From: Acanthochromis polyacanthus
Taxonomy: Eukaryota; Chordata; Actinopteri; Pomacentridae
Length of the DNA: 64,000 bases
Assembly: GCF_021347895.1 (NCBI RefSeq)
Contig: NC_067113.1
Location: forward strand, 6,677,489 to 6,741,488
Direction: 5' to 3'
This document shows, one piece after another, positions 38,320 to 50,665 of this stretch. The stretch's first letter is position 1. Each line of letters starts with the position of its first letter. The notes beneath the pieces were generated by a model that was not told the origin of the DNA, did no database searches, and saw nothing but the letters and a program-made list of their open reading frames with translations. A program made the position numbers and the translations under genes.

Positions 38320-38530
38320 GTGGACTTGAGAGATGAATCTCCCATCAGTGGATCTGAATCCAGTAGAACACCTTTTTGATGCGGTAGAACAGAAGATTGG
38401 CAGCATGAATGTGCAGCTGACAGATCTGCAGAAATGCTGTGATGAATCACGTCAACATGGAGCAGAATCAAAGAGGAAGGTTTCCAACATCTTGTGGAAA
38501 CCATGACACCAAGAAACAAGGCTGTTAGAG
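38320..38530 (+). pseudogene. Tc1/mariner transposase C-terminal relic
   Basis: Translation in shifting frames gives VDLNPVEHLFDAVEQKIG, SMNVQLTDLQ and then, in another frame, STWSRIKEEGFQHLVETM. This matches the end of a Tc1-type transposase ([11 protein letters not shown] box onward). Stops and frameshifts break it. No inverted repeats were found around it. Confidence 0.65.
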
Positions 38531-39779
38531 AGAAAAGAGAGGAGGTAGCCAGTAATAGTGTGGTGTTAAGTGTTCAGTGAGAGTGTTTCCTTTGAAATGT
38601 TATGAAACATGACCTTGTTAGTCATTTTACTGTATTATTTCTGTATGTCTTTGCACTGGTCTTGTACATTTTTGTAATTTCTTTAAAGGTCATGTCACTG
38701 TATTCATTTTTAAACAATTTTGTCATTTTCTACTAGCCTTTCACAAAATCACTTTCAGAGTACGTCACACAGCCTGTTAGATGCTTAATCAAGGGACTCC
38801 TGGAAAGGGAATTATGTCATTACTGCTGCAGCACTTTAATGGTAAGAGAACCTTTATAAAACTGGGGGGTAGCATGTCTCTGCAATCACAGAGGGCCCTT
38901 CAGCTACCTCTCGAGCATCCGGTGTATTTTGGTCTTTCTGTCGTCACTCAGGAAGAGCAATGCCTGACATCAGTGGAATAAGACTAATGGCTTATTCTCT
39001 CCGCAGCTTATCCTCATTAAAAAGGACAATCCAGAGTATGTGACACCGTGGTCCCACTAGTGCACAGATTAGGAGACAATAAAAGTAATAAGTGAACATG
39101 TGCTAATGAGGCTAAATGGAGCCGTATTGGTAAACCCAGTGGGGGAAAGCCATGCATTAAAGCGGAAATGAAAATGAATGTTATTGGACGGGCCGAGGAG
39201 CGCTGTAACCAGGCAGGGAGCAGCTGTCAGGATGTGTGTGGAGGAGCTTGCGTCACTAAGGGATAATTCTGAGAAGGATGCTGAGACCACAAGCTCCAGC
39301 TTCAGCTCTCCTCCTCCTCCTCCTCCACCACCCCTCCCACTCAGCACTCTCCACAGCCACTCCGGACGTTAGCTACTCTTTCCTTCTCCCATTTCATTGC
39401 ACGGATACTCCTCATTCGATCTCGGAGGATCTTCCTTTTCATTTACAACCAATTACTTCACAGCTTTTCTCATGTATATTTTAAACACTTGAGCTGAGGT
39501 TCTCATCAAAAGTGGCTTACAGTGAGTGAACAAGTTTGAGATTTGGTAGTTTATTATCAGGACAAGAACTGAGGCAACACAAATCCATTTTGAGTGATGA
39601 TTAATTTACAAGAGTTAAGTACTTGCGAGGGCAGATTTGTGAGTGCAGAGTAGAATTTGAGATTAAAAGCTGTGAACTGAAGTTGCAGTATACCCCACCT
39701 TCAAACAAAGCCATGGCTTCTTTCTGTCCCTAATTACTTTTTATTTTTTCAACCTTTTGGGTCTAAATGAAAAAAAAAA
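38531..39779. other. No recognisable gene or repeat
   Basis: Unique-looking sequence. A GC-richer patch at about 39120-39370 with a CTCCTCCTCC run could be regulatory, but no motif decides this. Confidence 0.4.
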
Positions 39780-40143
39780 CACTACTATTCAAGAGTTTGA
39801 GGTCACCCAGGCAAGTTCACAATTTTCATGAAAACTCACACTTTTATCCATGTGCTAACATAACTGCACAAGGGTTTTCTAATCATCAATGAGCCTTTCA
39901 ACAGCATTAGCTAACACAATGTAGCATTAGAACACAGGAGTGATGGTTCCTGGAAATGTTCCTCTGTACCCCTATGCAGATATTCCATTAAAAATCGACC
40001 GTTTCCAGCTAGAATAGTCATTTACCACATTAACAATATCTAGACTGTATTTCTGATTCATTTAATGTTAGCTTCATTGAAAACAATGATTTTCTTTCAA
40101 AAATAAGGACATTTCTAAGTGACCCTAAACTTTTGAACGGTGG
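39780..40143 (+). mobile_element. Inverted-repeat MITE, copy 5
   Basis: It runs from CACTACTATTCAAGAGTTTG to CCCTAAACTTTTGAACGGTG with all internal landmarks. It is uninterrupted. Confidence 0.87.
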
Positions 40144-40279
40144 CAAGACTGACCCAAATTGAAAATGTTTTGATTAGTGTTGCTTTAAAATGCCAAACTA
40201 ATTCATATGGAAACTGCAATTTAACACAAATGACAGAGAACCGGTCATATATTCTCAGTACAGCAGGTAATCAGTTTGC

Positions 40280-40582
40280 AACGGCCTTGACTTATGGCGT
40301 TTCGTCTATACGTTGCCATCTCCCATAAATTTTTCAAGAAAGTCTTATTCCGTCATTTCAATGTACGGGATTTGTGACGTTAAAACAAATTTTGTGCAGA
40401 AACTTGTTGGCGAGTTGAGTGGACACATACTTCATCATGCGGTTCTATACAAGAAAGACGGCTTTACATTCGCTGATTGAACGCCACATACATTACAGTA
40501 TGCGAGTTCTGACTTACACCGAAAATCTACTTATGTCCCGCTATAGGAACAAAATTCCGACATAAGTCGAGGACCCCCTGTA
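40280..40582. mobile_element. TCCTCGACTTA-ended element, copy 1 (solitary)
   Basis: Degraded left end CTTGACTTATGG and clear right end CATAAGTCGAGGACCCCCTG. The inside shares GACGGCTTTACATTCGCTG and related phrases with copies at 45655-45938 and 58444-58755, which sit inside MITEs. Confidence 0.65.
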
Positions 40583-41803
40583 TACTGAAACCGTACACAG
40601 TGCTGATGAGACTGGTGAGACTCAATCCCAATGTGAAGCTGCTGCCCTGAAAACCAAAACAATGAGCTAAAAGAGACTAAAAACCTCCCCAGAGACGAGG
40701 AGGGCTACAAAACTGGGTGATAACAACCTACGAGCTCATCACTAGGAGTGATATGTTTCATTTCTCTTACTCATTTGATCCATCATCAATATAGAAATAT
40801 TGATTATGCAGCTTTAAGAAGGAAGTGGTAATATTTACATTGTAAGATTGTACATCTGACACACTCTGTGATGCAGTTTCTAAATTAAATATAATTTAAT
40901 TAACCTTCAAAGCACAGGCTTATTGAATGTCTGATTAGTGATGGTGACTGCTTCCCCTATTGGCTGATTATTATTAATAACTTTAAGCAGCATGTACACA
41001 GCCCCACATACACACCTACACACACACACACACACACACGAAACAAAACCCAGCTCACATATTATTAGCTATCACAACAACAGTTTGCTGTTCTTTTGAC
41101 CTACCAACCTGAGCACAGTAGGTGACATGATGACTCACACACACAGAGTCAGAGGCACCAAACACCACACATTGGTTCACAACTCCCCGGCTTGCGTCAG
41201 CACTATGTCCTATTAACTATTATATAAAAGGAAGAAATGAATAACAAAGGGTGATCTCACGAGGTCTTTTTCGTCTTTTCACCCAACCGCGTCTACACAG
41301 CAGAAATTGATCTGAAGTCTGTCTTTTCAGAGTACGTGACAGGCCATTTAAAGATTGTATAAATATAGCAACACCGGCCTCTCTCACCCCATGTTTCCCA
41401 CCTACCCCTACTCTGTTGACTGTTCAATGAAGGCAGACGTTTTAACAAAACAGATATGCAATATTCCTCCTCTGGAAAAAGTGAACATTTACAACTAAAT
41501 TTAGTGTTGGTCAAAGTGACAGAGTAAAAAAGGGATGTCAATGAAATGATTAGGGGATCACTGCCCATTCTCTGACAAAAACTCTGAATCATGTAGCCTT
41601 TGCAGTGTGTCTCTCAATTATTATACCTTCAGCATCCAGCTAAAGTCCTTTAACTGGCAACAGCAATGCAGCAATTTTCCCCAGGAACTAAGACAGTTTC
41701 AATACTCCACTTTTCACTGAAGGAACAATTAATCAAGTTTCAGAGCAACTGTTTTACTTTCCAAAGGGTCCCTGTCTCTTGGATAGTATTTTCTGAGTAT
41801 TTA
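40583..41803. other. No recognisable gene; short CA run at about 41020
   Basis: Only a short CA run at about 41020-41039. No exon or repeat was recognised. Confidence 0.4.
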
Positions 41804-43101
41804 CAATGTCTTATAAAAAGTATTTGCCCCCTTCTTGGATTCTTATTTCCCCCCTTAAACGTTTAAGACCATCAAACAAATTTAAATATTAGACAAAGGT
41901 AACCAGAGTAAACATAAAATGCAATTTTAAAAAGAAGATTTAATGTTTAAAGGGTTAAAAGCTATCCAAACTGACCTCGCCCTAAGTGAAAAAGTAGTTG
42001 CCCTCCTTGTTAAATCATGAATTAACTGTGGCTAATCACATTTTTTAGAAAGTGAGTTCAATTTCACTGACCACACCCAAGCCTGATTACCTTCAGACCT
42101 GTTCAATTAAGAAATCACTGAAATAGAACCTGTCTGACAAAATGAAGTTGGCCAAAGGATCTCAGAAAAGTTGCAACCAAAGAAATTCAACTCATCCAGG
42201 AGATCACAAAGAAACCCAGAACAACATCTAAAGACCTGCAGGCCTCCTTTGCTTCATTTAAGGTCAGTGTTCATGACTCAACAAGAAGGAAGAGATTGGG
42301 CAAAAATGGCATCCATGGCAGAGTTCCAAGGCCAAGACCCCTGCTGACCAAAAACAACATAAGGTCTCATCTTTCTTTTGCAAACAAACATCTGAATGAT
42401 CCTCAAGACTTTTGGGACAATATTCTATGTACTGACAAGACCAAAGTGGAACTTTTTGGAACGTGTGTGTCTCGTTACATCTGGCGTAAAAGTAGCACAG
42501 CATTTCAGAAAAAGAACATAATACCAACAGTCAAACATGGTGGTGGTAGTGTGATGGTCTGAGGCTGCTTTGCTGCTTCAGGACCTGGACAACTTGCTGA
42601 GATTGATGGAACCACGAATTCTGAATGTTTGACCATCAGTTTGTGACCTCAAGCTGAACACACCAGCAAGTTGACTTCTGAATGGCTTAAAAAATGAAGG
42701 TTTTGGAGTTGCCTACTCAAAGTCCAGACTTGAATCTGACTGAAATGCTGGCATGACCTTAAAAAGGCCGTTTATGCTCGGAAACCCTCCAGTGTTGCTG
42801 AATTAAAGCAATTCTGTAAAGAAGAGTGAGCCAAAATATCTCCACAGAGATGTGAAAGACTCATTTCCAGTTCTAGGAAATGCTTGTTGTTGCTGCTGAG
42901 GGTGGCCCAACCAGTTGTTAGGTTTAGGGGGCAATTACTATTTCAAACAGGGTCAGGCAGCTTTGAATATTTTTTTTCGTAGTCAATAAAATCATCATTT
43001 AAAAACTGCATTTTGTGTTTATTTGGTTATCTCTGTCTGGTATTTACATTGGTTTGACGATCTTGAACATTAAAGTAAAGTTAAATATTTTCACAGCACT
43101 G
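41804..43101 (+). pseudogene. Tc1 transposon relic with paired ends
   Basis: TA lies at 41802-41803 and 43102-43103. The ends are inverted relative to each other (for example CAGAGTAAACATAAAATGCA against ACTGCATTTTGTGTTTATTT). Transposase remains: HGRVPRPRPLLTKNNIRSHL, FWDNILCTDKTKVELFG with the first catalytic Asp, and [15 protein letters not shown] followed by a stop. The QDNDP region is largely deleted. Later pieces are SVAELKQFCKEE and CERLISSSRKCL. It is a third Tc1 family, inactive. Confidence 0.85.
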
Positions 43102-43103
43102 TA

Positions 43104-45494
43104 GGAACTTTTGGGGTAGGGTTGTGCTGCTGAAGGTTGTGGATTGGTCAAATACTCCTGTGTTATTTCTAACGCTTCACAAACATTTTTAAAGACTCAC
43201 TCCAGTGAAAATCAAACATGAAGATCCATCATGAACAAAAAAATAACAATAAAACCTGAACATATACACCTTGAAGCTCCTGTGTACAATTTCAAAAACA
43301 TAGGTTTCCTGTGTTTTGAATCCAATATTTTATAAGCTGGTGTGCTCGAGCTGCAGGTAAGTGGCAGATGGGCTGATTGAGACAGAGGTCTGGAGTGGTT
43401 TGCATTTTCATAGCTCTGCACAAAGTAAAGAAAGTAGTGGTTTAGAGTTACATACACTAAAGAAAAAATAGCAAGAAAAACTGTTTTACCAGCAAATTCC
43501 ATCTTAATTAAGGAATTCTGTTTGTCAGCAGATCTATGATGTTAGTACGCCGGACAGCTCTATGATCCCTGGTGGTCCCAGAATCAACAGCGTGGACAGT
43601 GGTCGTGACACGCCGCAGAGCAGAATGTTGTAACTGATTAAAGTGTTCCGGTCAGCACGGCCTTGTTGTGACTCAGAAAGCCTCTAGACACATAAAGCCA
43701 CATTAACATGATCCCTTGCTGGAAAATAAAATCACAGGAGAAAAATGCTGATCTGTTACTAGTTTACTCAGGCTGTAGGTGGCCCACACGGAGACTGTCC
43801 CACTGTTCTAGGGAAAAAAAAGGCCTGTTTATTATGACCCATAGTTATATTTGTGACAGTGCCCTCAGTGGCCATAGTAATTCTGCTGAGAGCAAAGGTA
43901 GAAGTGAGGTGATGTCGTTATAGAGCTACAACGTCTGGGCAGGGAGGGGGAGTGGATTGATTGGTGGACAAACACTGTATTCTTTTAACCGTGACCGTTC
44001 CATAACCCTAACCATGTGTTCATTATCGTAACCATGACAATGATCAGTCTATGCTCTTCCCATTTCAAACTGAAAGTCCATATTTCTTTTACCATGACTG
44101 CCTATTCATTGTTAAAGCCATGGCAACAATCCCTGAACTTTCCTTACACCTAGCAAAGCTGTTTTGTTTCTAAACCAAACCACACAGAGATTAAATATAT
44201 CTGTGCTACATTTCCCACTTTCAGTACTGTAGTACACTCATATATATATGTTCAATTCAGTTAGTAGAGACAAACAATATATATGGCAGTTCAATTTGAC
44301 AACATGTAGGCCACGTGGGCTTGAAGTGGGCTGGGAACCTTGGGTTGTCATGAGAAAGCTCTGCAGTATTCCACAATAGCCAGTAGTTATCTGCACATCT
44401 ATCTTGTCATGGATTAAAAAGCCAACCAAAGGCTATATTTAGATTTAAAAATGGTACTAAAGAGGAAGTTTTGTGGAAAAAGATACAGAATTCATTCTCA
44501 GAAGAATATAAATATTCTCTTTAAAATGTAATGGCAGCCTGGTGCATAGTTTTGGGGTTTTTTTTGGTTTGTTTATTTTTTTATTTTTCTCTTTCATCTT
44601 GCTTAGGACTTGCAAGATCATCTGACAAAAAAACTTGTCCTGCTTGAATATCTTGAACTGAGTCTGAACTAGTTGGAAGGATGTTGAAGGCATTTTCAAC
44701 TGGAATTCTGCTTTTTGACAATGTATTTACAGATATCTTTAATCAGAGTTTTGACCAGATGGAATGACAGGGAGGTGACAGCAGCCTGAGGTCAAAGCTG
44801 AAGTAAATTCCAACCAAATTTCTAATGGACTCTCCACAAACTCTCTGCTGATGAACTTTTTATTCAGCTGCATTCTCTAACAATCTTATCCACCACAGCA
44901 GCACCCATTATTTCTAATAACACTGTTCAAATGCTTTTGACCAATATCCAACAGGAAGACTCACATGAGCAACATCATGCACAACGATTTTGACATTTTG
45001 AGATTTCTGCAACTCTTGTTTTGACAGTTCAAAATTAAATTACTGATATCTGTAACTTAATAATTGTTTTGTAGTGATAAAGATGTTATCTAAATTCGGA
45101 CTATCCACAGTGTAACTCTGACCAGGCTGATGTCACTAATTTGAATACAGAAAATCAAACTCTTCTGATACACAGTTTGCCATAACTTAGAAGGCTGTAA
45201 ATACCACAAGACAGCGGCACTCATATGGACTCGTCTCGTGAACAGGGTAAACACGACCCCATTTGAAGGCCCCATTCCTCCTTCTCGGCTGTTAGCTGTG
45301 GCTTCCTGCAGTGTGTGCTGCTGGCTTGTCATTATGGTAACTTCAGACAGAACCACGCAAGCTGTTTCCTGATCTTTCTGCTAAATTAAGCTAAGCGGCT
45401 GCTGACTGTAGATGCATATTTATGCTACAGACATGAGAGAGGTGTCAATCTTCTCATCTCAGTGTATATTTACCTTCATGAAAACAGAATCATA
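43104..45494. other. No recognisable gene or repeat
   Basis: AT-rich intergenic sequence with no supported exon, RNA gene or mobile element. Confidence 0.4.
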
Positions 45495-46090
45495 CACCAT
45501 TGTTCCAAAGTTTGGGGTCCCCCAGACAATTTAATGTCTTCCATCAAAACTCACACTTTTATTCACAAGGGTTTTCTAATCATCAATGAGCCTTTCAACA
45601 CCATTAGCTAACACAGTGTAGCATTAGAACACAGGAGTGATGGTTGTTGGAAATAGGCCATGCAGAGCAGACAAATACGTCGTCATGTGGCGCTATAAGA
45701 CGGTTTTGTTTACATTCGCTGGTTGTACGCCACCTTGGATTGTGCTACATTTGCTAACTTGTAACTTGTAAAATGTCTCATACATGCATGAAAGTCATTG
45801 GTATTCATGACTTTTCCAAAGAACTGTTCGATATCGTGATGAATGTAGCGGATTTGTTTGCAGCTCCGAATTACGGGGAAAATCGTCTTACATCCATCGG
45901 TAGGAACGGAACTCCAACGTAAGTCGAGGACCCCGTGTATTCCATTAAAAATCTGTCATTTCCAGCTAAAATAGTCATTTACCACAATAACAATGTCTTG
46001 ACTGTATTTCTGATTCATTTAATGTTATCTTCATTGAACAAAACTGCTTTAAGAACATTTCTAATTAAGCCAAACTTTTGAACGGTAGTG
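45495..46090 (+). mobile_element. Inverted-repeat MITE, copy 6, carrying TCCTCGACTTA-ended insert
   Basis: The MITE ends are at 45495 and 46090 (AACTTTTGAACGGTAGTG). A 284-bp insert at 45655-45938 ends GTAAGTCGAGGACCCCGTG directly before TTCCATTAAAAATC. The insert position and orientation are the same as in copy 7. Confidence 0.85.
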
Positions 46091-48239
46091 TACATCAAAT
46101 TGTTTGTCTTCCTTGCATACTGGCTTTATGCTGAAAACCATAAGTACACCTCCACGGACTGATTTTTTTAAACGTCTGTTATAGAAAGCCATTTGGCATT
46201 TGTGCTTGAGAGGAACAAACCGCTGCTCAGTATAATTACACATTTAATGCTCAAGATCATAATTAACTCAGCAGCACTCATAATGTTGAAATCAAGCTAA
46301 ACTGTGGATCTACACCTCTGACAATTTGTAGGTGGCTGATTTTGTGGACTTGTAGAATATTTCATTTTGCTTTTACACCCACACCTTTACTTACATTGCA
46401 GTGCCGAACCAAAACACATTCTCACTTACCCACAAAAACCACCCTGGGTACTGCGAGCGTGTCCTCACATTCAGTCTCTAATTCATTACCAGTGAGCCTG
46501 TTCCAGAAAATGCTGCGTGATCACATCACACACTGGTCTGGAGCTTTTGAAGCAACTTGTCTGTGTCTGTATATCTTAATCCAGCTGTCCGATATCATTG
46601 GAAAAACACGGGAAAGCTCTCCCAGGGTGGATTTTTGCTTTCAGTGTGACCCAGATCTGGCTGTTCATGCTCAGCTTTGCAGTGAGAAGATCTAATCTCT
46701 TGTTTACAAGGCGCTACAAATCTCATTTTTGTTTTGTTCTTGTGTAAATCCAGTAAATGGCATTTGCATTTGAACGTGCTGTCTGTGCCATTTTTAAAAT
46801 ATAACATTTTTTTTATCAGCATCATTTGTAAACGGCATCTTATGCAATGCTCATTTAAAGTCATGGGCAGGGGCTGGAACAGGCAAAAACAATAATAGCA
46901 CGATGGTCTGAATTGTCTTTCCACTTGCGTAAATGGGAGAGATTGTGTCAGTTATGATGTCACGCACTGATGTCCGTCAGGTCGCCATGGTTACACCAAT
47001 CTCGTGATAATGAAACCCTCAGACTGGATTTCCACACAAGCAACAGGTCTGTGAGGGTGAGCTCATGATCTGGAAAGTTGCATCTGCTTGTTAAAAAGAA
47101 GGGATTTTGAAATGAAAAAAAATCAGATGCTTGTTGAAATTATTACGTGCCTGAAATAAGCCACATGATGCAGAAGTTTTATAAAGCACAACAAATCACC
47201 TTGAATGGCTGCGTGCAGGATCATGAATTAGCTGTTTTAACCTTTCTCAGTGTGGGACAAAATTTCCTTTTCCCACCAAAGGTGTCAGTTCCTGCTCTTC
47301 TATATTGGGCTCCGTCCTATATATAGGCCTGCTTGATGAGTCTACAATAGCCTGCTACTTTACATAGTCGTACTGATGACCACAGTGTTGTCAGGAGTAA
47401 TGTTATAAAACAGGCAGCCAGTGTGTCCTCCTCCCATCTGTTCTCTCTCCTCTGTCTCTATTTCTCTGTGTTCCATGACGCAAAGCCTGAGTGGGAGTGG
47501 ACAAACCTTCTGCTCCCTGAGAGGACTGAGTGGGCCGCCGCCATCCGCTGTGTACGCACCAGAGATGGAGGCAGAGATGGAGGTACATGGGAGAAGAGAG
47601 GGAGGGGAGAGAAGGGAAGGCATTTTTACAAAAGTGAGTGGAAGCTGGAGAGAAGGTGACAGCGATAGATAGAGAGAAGTAAATAATAGGGATGAATGGG
47701 GGGACAGGAAAGGAGAGAGTGAGTGATAGTTCAGATTGTAGGATGGAGGGTTTTATTGGAGGGAGGGGGCGGCATGGGTGAGTGAGAAAATGCAGAGGGG
47801 GTGGAGGGGAGGATGAGGGGATGAGAGACTAATAATGGGGAGATAAGGATAGAAGAGCGGAAGCAGACTGAAGACACAAACAATGAGAGAGGACTGGTGG
47901 GAAAGAGAAAAAAATCACTGTATAGAAGTACATACAGGCCTCCAATGATAACCTCCTGGGAAGTTGATTCTGAGAATCAGTGGTTAAAATAAACTGATCA
48001 TTCAAAAGAATCAAACTGTCTGTGTGATCCGGTCAATGACTTCATTCGTAACACATTGCAAATGTTCCCAATACTCAAGACACCAGTCCAATTCAGTCAA
48101 GTGAATTAATGTTTTAATGAAATCATTAGCACATTAGCATAGTTTACTCACATTCAGGCTTCTTTTCACATTATCGCTTAGGTGACCTAAAAGAGCTATT
48201 ACTCCCGTCAAGGAATGTGGCAGAGTTATGTGACGATTA
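46091..48239. other. No recognisable gene; purine-rich stretch 47570-47900
   Basis: About 330 bp at 47570-47900 is strongly purine-rich on + (GGAG, GAGA and GGGG runs). ORFs here are low-complexity. No exon was recognised. Confidence 0.45.
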
Positions 48240-48845
48240 ACTTACGTTTGTCTTTCTGTTAATCTGTTGTTCTGTCTGTGTGCAACATTACTCAAAAACG
48301 GAATAACAGATTTAGATGAAATTTTTAGGGAAGATGAGAAATGACACAAGGACCAAGTGATTAGATTTTGGCAGTGATGCAGCTTATAGTCTGGATCCAC
48401 AGATTTGTTAAAGATTTCTGTATCACTGATAACGTCACGGCGTCACTGTAACTATGACAGCAAGTGACAATACATTAGCTGCCTGCTGACGATCACATGA
48501 TTGTGAACCTACTACAAATCCACCACTGCAGACTTATTGGGACTTATCTGTCTGAAATCATACAAGGAACAACAGATTAAGTTATGGGGGTGTTTCTGAG
48601 TCCCATCAATTCCTGCCGCCTGCTACATATTTAGGTCACGTGATTCAGTATCCATACATAATGTACACATACATAACACATGCCTGTGCTCAGTTTAAGG
48701 TAATTTTGTTTGTGGGTACATCTATATTATATATCCACATTCTATAATTCTGTGATTTTTGCCACAAATTTTTTCAAGATTTCAGTCTTTGAAAATGATA
48801 TGACTGTGGAGTACTGCGCTCTCTGAGTGCTTTTCTTGTTATCTG
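48240..48845 (-). repeat. Ancient dispersed repeat, copy 2 (minus)
   Basis: The reverse complement shows the same order of landmarks as 36720-37320: GAAAAGCACTCAGAGAGCGC, GGTCACGTGA-type segment, ACTATAAGCTGCATCACTGC, CTTCCCTAAAAATTTCATCT. With 49043-49370 it forms a large inverted repeat. Confidence 0.7.
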
Positions 48846-49042
48846 ACTGTAATTCTACTGCTGTTTCTTCTGTGTGAAAGTCTCAGGACACAAAATGTCC
48901 AACATTGCAAGATTGTTTAACTTTAAATAAAACTGATTTCATTTCAAATTACAGAATTCATTTGACCTATGGGCTTTGGTCCCTCTCTGGTCATTGATGT
49001 TTCTCTCAATATTCCATCTCTGTGTATCAGTTGAATATTCAA

Positions 49043-49370
49043 AACAAGAAAAGCACTCAGAGAGTGCAGTACTCTGCCAAGGCTGCTCAGTGGTTGCATC
49101 ATTTCCAGGATAAGTCCTGATCAGTCCTCAGTGGTGGATTTGTAGTTGGATCACAATCGTGTGATCGTCAGCAGGCAGCTGATGTAGTGTTCAGTGACGC
49201 CATGACGCTATCTCACAATAATACAGAAATCTTTAACATATCCGTGGATCCAGACTATAAGCCGCATCACTGCCAAAATCTAATGAGGTGGTCCTTTTGT
49301 CATTTCTGACTTTCCCTGAAATTTTCATCTAAATCCATTCGTGCGGTTTTGATTGATGCTGCAAACGGAG
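49043..49370 (+). repeat. Ancient dispersed repeat, copy 3 (plus, internally deleted)
   Basis: AACAAGAAAAGCACTCAGAG to TTCCCTGAAATTTTCATCTA. It lacks the central CACGTGA segment found in the other two copies. About 200 bp separates it from the inverted copy at 48240-48845. Confidence 0.7.
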
Positions 49371-49429
49371 TAAAACTGTTTTTCCATATAGTCTTAGATG
49401 GAACTCTACGCTGTTGTTTCCTCTAGAAT

Positions 49430-49530
49430 AGGCAGATCCATGATGTCTCTGCCTCTCTATTCACTCACCCCAGCACTCTTCTCTCCTCGCTGCAGCTCAG
49501 CACACCAGTTCACCTATAACTCTACTCAAA
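49430..49530 (+). repeat. Short segment shared with 19640-19705
   Basis: TTCACTCACCCC, CTGCAGCTCAGCACACCAG and TTCACCT have counterparts near 19650-19702 (CTGCAGCTCAGCATACCAG). It is probably part of an unnamed repeat. Nothing else is recognised in 49530-50578. Confidence 0.4.
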
Positions 49531-50578
49531 CACTGTAAAACTACTGTGTACTACACAATAGGAAGTTGTAATATTGGGGTCGTTTGCCACATTTGTTCGA
49601 GCTGGAAACCAATTCTGAAGAAGAAGAAAGATAAGATGACAAAGTAAGTTGGTTTTCTATGAAACCCTGGAAGCCTAAAACTGTTGTTGACTGTTTATTT
49701 CACTCACAATGTGTCTTCCAGCAAATAACAAACACCATATAGACATGTTAACGAAGTAAAAAAAATGTGGTGGTCTTTAACAAAACATGATCATATATGG
49801 TAAACACACATGTAATGGAAAATGGATTCATTTCCATTAGACTGATTATGTTTTGGGAAATATACAGCCATCCACTCATGTCTTATATCCACTCAAATAA
49901 AAGTAGATATAAGATAATATTATGGACACACTGCTTCCATCCTAGCTTAGCTGTGGGCACTGCTAAGTTTAGCTACATCCAAGGAAACATAGGCAAGTCC
50001 AAACAGATGAGAAGTCAGATTCACCTAAAACAAACATTCCTTCAGGTGAGCGAACTTGCAATCTCTGATTTTTATTTTTTGGCTTCTCTGGGGATAAACA
50101 ATGCATAGACATGTTATAACAAGGCATGTTTCCATAATATATTTGAATACACATTGGAAAGCAGTAGAAAGGTTAGACTGATGGAATCTGCAAAATTCTG
50201 TGAAATAAATAATTTTCATAGAATGTTTTTGTGTTTTTTTACGATTAGAAAAAAGTTAATACATATAGTAATTGTTATAAATGATAATATTGTTATGATT
50301 AAATGCTCTTTTTGATTTCAAACTACTGCATAACTGTGTGACTGTGAACTCACATAACCCAATGCACTCAGTAAATTTCCATGATTAACTTTGACCATGA
50401 AAATAAAACAAGTTGATTTTGCAAGCAGCCGGTTGAAACTGGCTGCTCGGAAACTGATGATACCACTGCAAGACAAACATCCTGTAACTCATGATCATGT
50501 AACTTGTTCATGTGCCTGTATAAAAGCTAAACTGTTTCTTTATATTGTCAGTCACTTGTCTAGACTATATACTACATG

Positions 50579-50665
50579 TAATAATAATAATAATAAATAT
50601 AATAATAATGCATTTTATTTTTATTGCGCTTTTCTGGGTACTCAAAGACACTTTACAGGCATGTA
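50579..50665 (-). repeat. LINE 3' tail fragment with TAA repeats
   Basis: (TAA)n is followed by CATTTTATTTTTATTGCGCT and CTCAAAGACACTTTACAGGC, the typical low-end sequence of a minus-oriented fish LINE copy. Confidence 0.55.

Noticed and set aside
47421..47672. Overlapping ORFs on both strands near 47.4-47.7 kb
   Set aside because: They arise from purine-rich low-complexity DNA without a domain or splice context.
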